A stretch of 64,000 nt of DNA from Scedosporium boydii (Eukaryota > Ascomycota > Sordariomycetes > Microascales > Microascaceae). Both the position numbers and the translations under genes were made by a program. Shown piece by piece: positions 58,021-64,000 of this stretch; the first letter of the stretch is position 1, and every line of letters begins with the position of its first letter. The DNA is taken from the NCBI GenBank assembly GCA_002221725.1, contig NJFT01000106.1, positions 62,001 through 126,000 on the forward strand, written 5' to 3'. The notes beneath the pieces were generated by a model. That model had not been told where the DNA came from, did not search any database, and saw only the letters and a program-made list of their open reading frames with translations.

Positions 58021-61000
58021 ATGGATTTCAACGAGGAGACGCTGTCGACGACCGTGGTCTTTCATCGACACCGGCTTGCCGACGATCTGGGTCTAGATGA
58101 TCGAACCCTCGCACAAATGAGCCTCATCATCTCTGCCGAGGTTCCTTCTCGTGACGAGGTCCAACCCAATGACGCCAACGACACCGATGAATCCTACCGA
58201 AGCGCAGAGGCGGTCGAAGGACCCTCCATTGAAACCGATGAGCCGTCAGTTGGTAGCCAGGATGAAGGTCCCCAACCAACTCTTTGGTCTGAAGCCCCAC
58301 ACCGACGGCCTCGACGGTACGAGGCAATCAAGAGGCTCGAGATCACTTTGGGACCCGTCGTCGAGGACCCAGATGATGAACACCTAGCTGAGCAACTAGA
58401 TTCTCCCACAAACCATCCTAGCAAAGCTAGTGCCAGCAGCCCGACAGCGCCGTCAGACACGAGTTCCATCGAGACTCTGGCCGCCACAGTTGGCGCAGTT
58501 TCTTCCAACGATCTGGAAGCCAGACGTCTATCGGTCTCTGACATCGGCGATCTCCCTAAGCTAACGACGTTCGAATCCTCTCCAGTCACAAAAGAGGATC
58601 GTAACACCCCTCTGTTTACTTTCACGGCCCCTAAAATCGGCCTTATGGAGTATACACGAATGTACCTTATCGAACAGGCCAGAGTCGACCAAGAAGGTGG
58701 CTCCAACCCTCTTCCCGCGCCGGAGAAGCGCTGGGCATGGACACACGAGGAGGAAAACCTCCTTATTATCCCTTGCATCCCACCATCGGTTGATCGAAAC
58801 CAGTTCAAGCCCTCCCCCCACGGGTCTCCATCGCACTACGTTCTTCCCAAATCTGATCCCTCGGAGAGCGAATCGAATGAGCCATTACCCAGTGTCGAGC
58901 GAGGTGTAAACAAGGGCTAGAAGTCCCTGTCACTCTCTGGTTTCACCTGGAAGAGATTCTCGCAATTAACGTCGCTGAAGGGGGGCAAGGTCCTGGTGAA
59001 GCCCCGCCCACATAATCTCAACGAAGGATCTGCTCGGAACGTAACGGTAGAGGAGACTCCCGTGCTTCCAGAGATTGGTCTGGGTGACGACAACCCGTTC
59101 GCCGGCGTGTTTTCCATTAACGGCAGTAACTCGTCGCCTCGGAGGACTCGAGTCCCAAGCCCGTACCTAAGGAACAGGTTCCAGGCTGGCCGACCATCCA
59201 TACCCGAGCAACAAGCCATTGGTCCTTCCTTTGTTGATGCTAGCAGTGGAGTTGAAAAAATCCTGCACATAGCTGGTCCTTCAGGGCAGAACTCTGGTCT
59301 AAGTGAGATGATTCATACCCCTGCAAATTATTCCTCTCATATCCCCATCAACAGCCATCCCCCTTCTCACAACAGGCTTTATCTCAAGAAGAGTGAATCT
59401 GCATTGTCACCCTTCCATGTCAACAAGGAGAAAGACTGTGAATCCACACCAATGAATGTCATTGAAGAGACTTTCAGCAACAACATCGCGAAGGGAGAAA
59501 ACCGCTGTCCACTTACTACAGCCACCGCGTCCTCCACAACCGTATCTTGCATACATGCCTGCGAGTTCCACAAACCCTCTGCTGATATGGAGTGTGGAGA
59601 AGAAGAGGAATTGGGCAACGACACCATGGTATCCCTGGAGCAGGATATAAGGAAACAACTGGGCGCTTTTGACTCAATGGAGTCCCTCATAGGTTCTTTC
59701 TCCCCTGAACCTTCTGATGAACCAAGTCGGCCAGGGACACCAGACAAACCACGTCCCGACTCCCCAATCCTATCGCCTACCCTATTGAAATACTTTTCTG
59801 GGCAATCCCCTTCTCCACCACCCGCGAACAAACTTCCTGAAGCTCCTCGCCAGAGACAGCTGAACCAGCCCAAGGAGGAAAGCGGTTCCCCCTCGACGCC
59901 GCAAACATCAACGAGGTTGGTCGATTGTCACACTTCGTCCACGGAGAAGACTCCAATCCAACACCAGGCGGATACAAAATCCCCATCCCCTCTTCCTCAA
60001 TCGAGCGGAGTGATTGTCCTAACCCCTGCTGGCCTGAAATACTTCCCCCGGCAGTCCCCTTACCCACCTCCCACCAAGGAACTTCCCCCTGTGCCTCATA
60101 GAGGACGGCCCAACAAGCCCAAGGAGGAAGTCGGTTCCTCTTCGATACCACAGAGGGCAACCAAGTCGGTGGATTCCAACGTTTCGCCCACGCAAAACGT
60201 CCCAATTCAGCACCAGGAGGATACAGAATCCCCAATCCCCCTTCCTCGATCGTGCGGAGCAATTCCACAAACCGACTCTGTTGTCCCTCCCGCACTCGAC
60301 ATTTGGAAAGCGAAGTCTCCACCAAACCAGTTGCCAACACTCCCAATCATCACCGTGACACCACCACCCCCAACTGTCGCCATGGCATCACCACCCCCGC
60401 CCCCAATTCCCCCCAAAAACCCTCTTCGAGGCCTCCGTGGTGGAATTTCTCAGGTAAACAAAGACATTCCCTCCGTCCCGCGCTCAGATACGCCTGTCTC
60501 CTAGACGACGTCGACTCGTCCTACTGCCCGCCATCTCACAGATGAGGACGCCCTTAAAATTAAGAGAGCACGCGACCAAATCGCATCTGCTAACATGCGC
60601 GATCACCAGAGCGGAACCATGCCGAAGGACAAGACGGTGAAGGACCCGAAGGTCAACGACGAGGAGTGGCGTCCTCTTCTGCCCTCGAAGATCGAGGGTG
60701 AAGAATCTGAGCCAAAGAAGCAGATGGACCTGACTGGTAATCTTTCCCCTGGACGATCGGCCACCGTGGAGAACACTTCCGGTGGTATCCTCGGGGTCAC
60801 AAAGCGAAACTTCTCCAGGCAAGCCATGGACCCCCTTCCATCGGGCGGATCGTCTTCCAAGTCGGCGAAGACGTCCGAAGAGGAGAGTGATACGGAACGC
60901 AATAAAGCGGCCACTGTGAAGAATCCTTCCGTTGATATGCTCGAGGTCGTAAAGCGAGATTTCTCCATGAAAACCATGGACCCCCGCCCGTCATCCGGAC

Positions 61001-62190
61001 CGCCCCGCGGTGATGGTAATATCGCCTTGGATTGGAATAGAGTGGTCGAGATGATGAATACCCTCCCAAAGAGGACCCCTGAAGAGGAGAGCGCTCTGGA
61101 ACGCGACAGAGAGGCCATTACGAAGAACGCTACTGTCGATTTGCTCGAGGTCATAAAGCGAGATTTCCCCTCACCCTCTGGGCAAGACAAAGACCGCCTT
61201 CCGTCGTTCGGATCGTCTTCCAAGTTGGCTAAGAACCTCGATGAAGGTAGCACCGCCATTGAACGCCACAGAGCGGCCACGGCTTGTGGAATCATGCAGG
61301 CCAACTCGGGTGACGGCAACATGACCTCAAAGGCAGCTGACGTACCCTCTAACCCCTTCACGGACTCGAGGCCTGATTAGGAACGCAAGGCCTTTTCGAG
61401 TAAACTCGTGGATGACGAAGATGCCTTTAATGAGGGAACGTCGCTTGGAAAGGAGACTGTGCTGTCCCGACCCGCCGACCGCCGACTCCGGGCTAAGAAT
61501 AAGCAGCCAGAGGGCCAGGGAAGCAAAGATGCTGACGAGATACTTCCCTTCACGGATCACTTGGATGCTGGTAACAAAGCCAACGGGTCGCAGCGAATCC
61601 CGCTCCCCAATGAAGATCAGCCAAAGCCCAACCCCCAGCCCCAGCCGCTAAACGCCGCCGCCCACGACCCCGCCGTCAGCTACGTCATGGTAGCCGGTAA
61701 GGATGGACAACCCGAGATCGCCCCCCAAGACCACCCCGGCGTCAAGTCTTACTTTGAGTTCTCCGATGATGACGACACCCCCCCCAAGTCCACCTTCAGG
61801 GAGAAACTGAACCAGATCAAGGAGAAGGCCCACAAGATTTCTGGCCGCTTCAGTAAGCTTCGACTTTCTTCCAGCGAACGTCGTAAGAGGGAGAATGGCG
61901 GTTCGCTGGGACGGAGCGAGAGCGTTCCTAAGCGATCCCAGACGCCTCATGGACTTCGATCGACCTCGGAGGCCGAGAACCCGACTACGCCGCGGTCCCG
62001 ATTCATGAATTTCCCCACTTTGAAGATCGGTCGACGTCGTCCTCGTGGAGATGGCTTGACGGCTATTTCGTCTTCGGCTCCGGCTTCGGCCCCGGGATCG
62101 CCGCCTTTGCCTGCGGATGGCGAGGCGCCCCCTGTTCCGGAGATTCCTGAGTATTACCAACGGGCCTTTTCAGGCTGGAATGCGATGTAA
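58021..62190 (+). CDS. 1390-codon repeat-rich frame interrupted by three in-frame TAG codons
   Basis: One reading frame runs from ATG (58021, with an in-frame TGA just upstream at 58012) to TAA (62188-62190). It is open except for TAG at 58918, 60502 and 61378. The segments between stops are 299, 527, 291 and 269 codons, all in one frame and similar in composition (Ser/Pro/Glu/Lys-rich, mostly disordered). Order: N-terminal region, a 2x83-residue repeat (59767-60264), a poly-Pro stretch near 60361-60420, three ~50-68 residue repeats (60760-61275), then a more conserved-looking C-terminus (YVMVAGKDGQPEIAPQDHPG, VKSYFEFSDDDD, a basic helical stretch). No family recognised. Candidate introns that would remove each stop: 58906-58980, 60454-60504, and 61342-61389 (or 61342-61380); all lengths are multiples of three. 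It may instead be a decayed gene or use amber readthrough. Confidence 0.6.
59767..60264 (+). repeat. two in-frame 249-bp coding repeats, no gaps
   Basis: Units 59767-60015 and 60016-60264 encode 83 residues each and align without gaps; about 45 of 83 residues match by eye. Each has LKYF followed by QSP-PPP, NxPKEE, PIQHQ-DT and SPxPLP. Confidence 0.9.
60760..61275 (+). repeat. three diverged coding repeats
   Basis: Units start at 60760, 60910 and 61114, each with a LEVxKRDF-type core (at 60787 in a LGVTKRNF form, 60937, 61141), then MDPxPS or RLPSFGSSSK and an ER-x-A end. The middle unit has an insert. Confidence 0.75.
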
Positions 62191-63000
62191 CTAGATTGAA
62201 AGCAAAGGTATTTATCAACTTGGGAAGCCGACTCTTCCTGCATTGACATGAGGCTAACTGGGAGGGCAGGCCTTGCCGAAAACTCGATTCATTGTATCAT
62301 ATCTCACGAAAGGGCACTCAAGGCATGCCTGCGTCTTGGCCTAGCATCAACCACGGACTTCCTCGGCGCCATATCAACCGAGTAGGAAAAAAAAAGGGGG
62401 ATCGGAATTCGGATATTAGGTGGGAACAACACAGACTGGCGATATCATGGATCATTGGCTCCATCAAGTTCGATATCTTTTGGGATTGTTCGACGTTGCT
62501 TTGAGCTTCTGCAGAGGCCATGATGATTTGACTCGTTTTCTTTTCAGTTCTGTTTTTGTTTCTTGGAGTGTAAAATAGATAGGATCCCCTTTTTAGGTAG
62601 CCGTTGGCGATACCCAATAGGTCGTTTTATTTGACATCAGCTCTTGAGACGTGAAACTGTGAATGGACGAGGTCTTTGGAAATGTCGTATGGCTTGTAAT
62701 CCTGTCGAAATGTAGTCGCTTCGGGGGAAGGGAACGTGAAGTAAACCAGGCGTCCATGGGCCAGCCCACCGCCAGCGGATAAGAATAATTTTGTGCTGTC
62801 CAGCAGTTAGTGTGTTGATTCAGGACAGAAGGTAACGGTGCCGCTCACTTTCCATTAGAGGCCACCAAGGTCCTTAGAGCAGATAGATTGAAACTATCCT
62901 AAATTCAAAGAGAACGCTGAAGAATTGCTAACTGGATTGAGGTCTGGAATGAAGAGTGGGAGGAAATAAAATGGGTTGGTTATGGATGTTGTTAAAATAA
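62191..63000. other. non-coding region right of the long frame
   Basis: 3' region of the long frame; no further gene or RNA feature recognised. Confidence 0.5.
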
Positions 63001-63456
63001 ACTAGTGTTACGTTCCTAACACTGGGGAACCGGTTGATCAACAGATATCAGGTGGGTACGGCGAGTGTCAGGGTCGTGGGGGCCTGTTAGTAGTAAACGA
63101 GGCGATCAAGCAGTATTCACAATGATATAGTAGAAGTGCGTATACAAGTGTAGGTCGTAGTTGTACTTGTATTGACTACTGGAGAGTCTTGAAAGACAAA
63201 CTAGATACAAGGCGGAACCCGTAGCTTATATAGACGTTTCCTTCCAAGCTCTCCTTGGATCACCCTGGCTCGCCGTGATCCTGTTCGATCCGGATCACTC
63301 CTGGCTCGTCGTGATCCCTGGCGACCTGGATCACTCGCGGCTCACCGCGATCCTGTACGGGCGATCCCTTGTTCCCGTGATTCTGCCGTGGTTCCGTAGT
63401 TTACCCTTTTCTGCCACGGATGACCGCCTGGCCTCGTTTCTAGTTATGCATGGTTG
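63001..63456. mobile_element. LTR-like segment beside the AT-only block
   Basis: Begins with an inverted repeat (AGTGTTA, 6-bp loop, TAACACT at 63004-63023), has a TATA-like TTATATAG near 63225 and the hairpin repeats, and abuts the AT-only block. The TGTTA/TAACA motif and the TATA box suggest an LTR of a retrotransposon, perhaps a solo or truncated one. No protein-coding domain or second LTR is visible, so this is a tentative call. Confidence 0.3.
63257..63353. repeat. three tandem 35-36-bp stem-loop units
   Basis: Units start at 63257, 63292 and 63328. Each has arms GGATCAC and GTGATCC around an 11-12 base loop; the third has one changed base (GCGATCC). Confidence 0.85.
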
Positions 63457-63923
63457 TAATATTCTAGACTAGGAGTAATAGTAATATCTAATTATCTTAT
63501 TCTTAGTTAATATAATATTATAAATATATTTTAAATATTTAGTTTATTTATTTTACTTACTTTTATATTTTTAAGTAATAAGTAATAGATACTTTATAAT
63601 TAATTTTTATTTTATCTAATAAGCTCTACTAAAAGTATAAAATAAATAATCTATCTCTATTTAAGTTAATCTCTTCTAGTAAGTTATAGTTTACTATAAT
63701 TATTTATAAAAATAGTTTAGTAAACTATAATACTTTTATTACTTTATTATAAAATATAAAGTAAGTATACTTTATTAATTTATTAATTATTATTATAATA
63801 CTATTATACTTTATTTTAGTAGTTAAATTTTTTAATAATAATAACTTAATAATAAAGTTAATTATAATCTTTTACTATAATATTTTAAATATTAATATTA
63901 GTTATAGTTATCTATAAAGCTTA
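63457..63923. repeat. AT-only block with RIP-type dinucleotide loss
   Basis: About 467 bp without one CA, TG or CG dinucleotide; from about 63474 every C is followed by T and every G is preceded by A. This fits repeat-induced point mutation of a former repeat. No coding content is left. Confidence 0.8.
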
Positions 63924-64000
63924 TGTTACGGCCAGGCCGCAACATGGGCCGCAGGAAGGGCGGTGAGGAACAGTAGTAATGACGAGGGCACGTAACTATG
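63924..64000. other. GC-containing sequence after the AT block, window end
   Basis: Opens with TGTTACGGCCAGGCCGCAACA, close to an inverted repeat, and may be the edge of another element. Too short to say more. Confidence 0.3.

Noticed and set aside
58904..58920. Very short intron (gtgtaa to ggctag) removing the first TAG
   Set aside because: Seventeen bases are too few for spliceosomal splicing; the 75-nt option from 58906 is kept as the candidate.
63257..63353. CRISPR-like reading of the three tandem units
   Set aside because: Only three units, spacers are not unique sequences of even length, and the host is a eukaryote; they are hairpin repeats.

Overview
This looks like nuclear DNA of a filamentous ascomycete (Pezizomycotina, most likely Sordariomycetes). 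The genes carry short GT-AG introns (mostly 50-170 nt) with CTAAC-type branch sites. Leaders are pyrimidine-rich. There is a full-length FREQUENCY (frq) clock gene, and the window ends in an AT-only block with the dinucleotide signature of repeat-induced point mutation (RIP). No bacterial-type features, CRISPR arrays or viral genes were seen.

Layout, left to right: about 7 kb of non-coding DNA; lst7/folliculin (+); proteasome ATPase rpt3 (-); a small 4-exon unknown gene (+); serine hydroxymethyltransferase (-); kinetochore mis14/nsl1 (+); sec14 (-); prefoldin subunit 3 (-); frq (-) with a ~4 kb upstream region rich in GATCGA motifs; cofactor-independent phosphoglycerate mutase (-), divergent from mediator med9 (+), which is tail-to-tail with tubulin cofactor C (-); gpi1 (-), overlapped at its start by a small two-membrane-segment gene (-); mdm35 (-), divergent from exosome rrp6 (+); a Kre9/Knh1-like membrane-anchored protein (+); a small charged nuclear-type protein (-); a membrane-anchored P-loop protein with an altered Walker B (-); a fungal STAND-N/ankyrin protein (+); and a 4.17-kb, repeat-rich reading frame with three in-frame TAG codons (+). 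The last ~1 kb holds an LTR-like GC-containing segment with three tandem hairpins, followed by 467 bp without any CA, TG or CG dinucleotide.

Most genes are conserved single-copy housekeeping genes with no operon-like relation; neighbours share at most promoters (gpmI/med9, mdm35/rrp6) or tail regions (med9/tbcC). The right end (after about 53 kb) is more accessory: an NLR-like ankyrin protein, an unrecognised repeat-bearing gene, then RIP-affected repeat DNA.

Main points for follow-up: the single frame carrying three TAG codons (58021-62190); the GATCGA clusters upstream of frq, with an internal Met directly before its coding intron; a 9-bp motif TACGAAGTA (two copies forming perfect 16-bp palindromes) found at 13 non-coding loci; the RIP-like block in which every C is in CpT and every G in ApG; and the gpi1/upstream-gene coding overlap. 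All calls were made by eye from the sequence; splice sites were chosen from GT/AG signals and frame continuity, without alignment or expression data.
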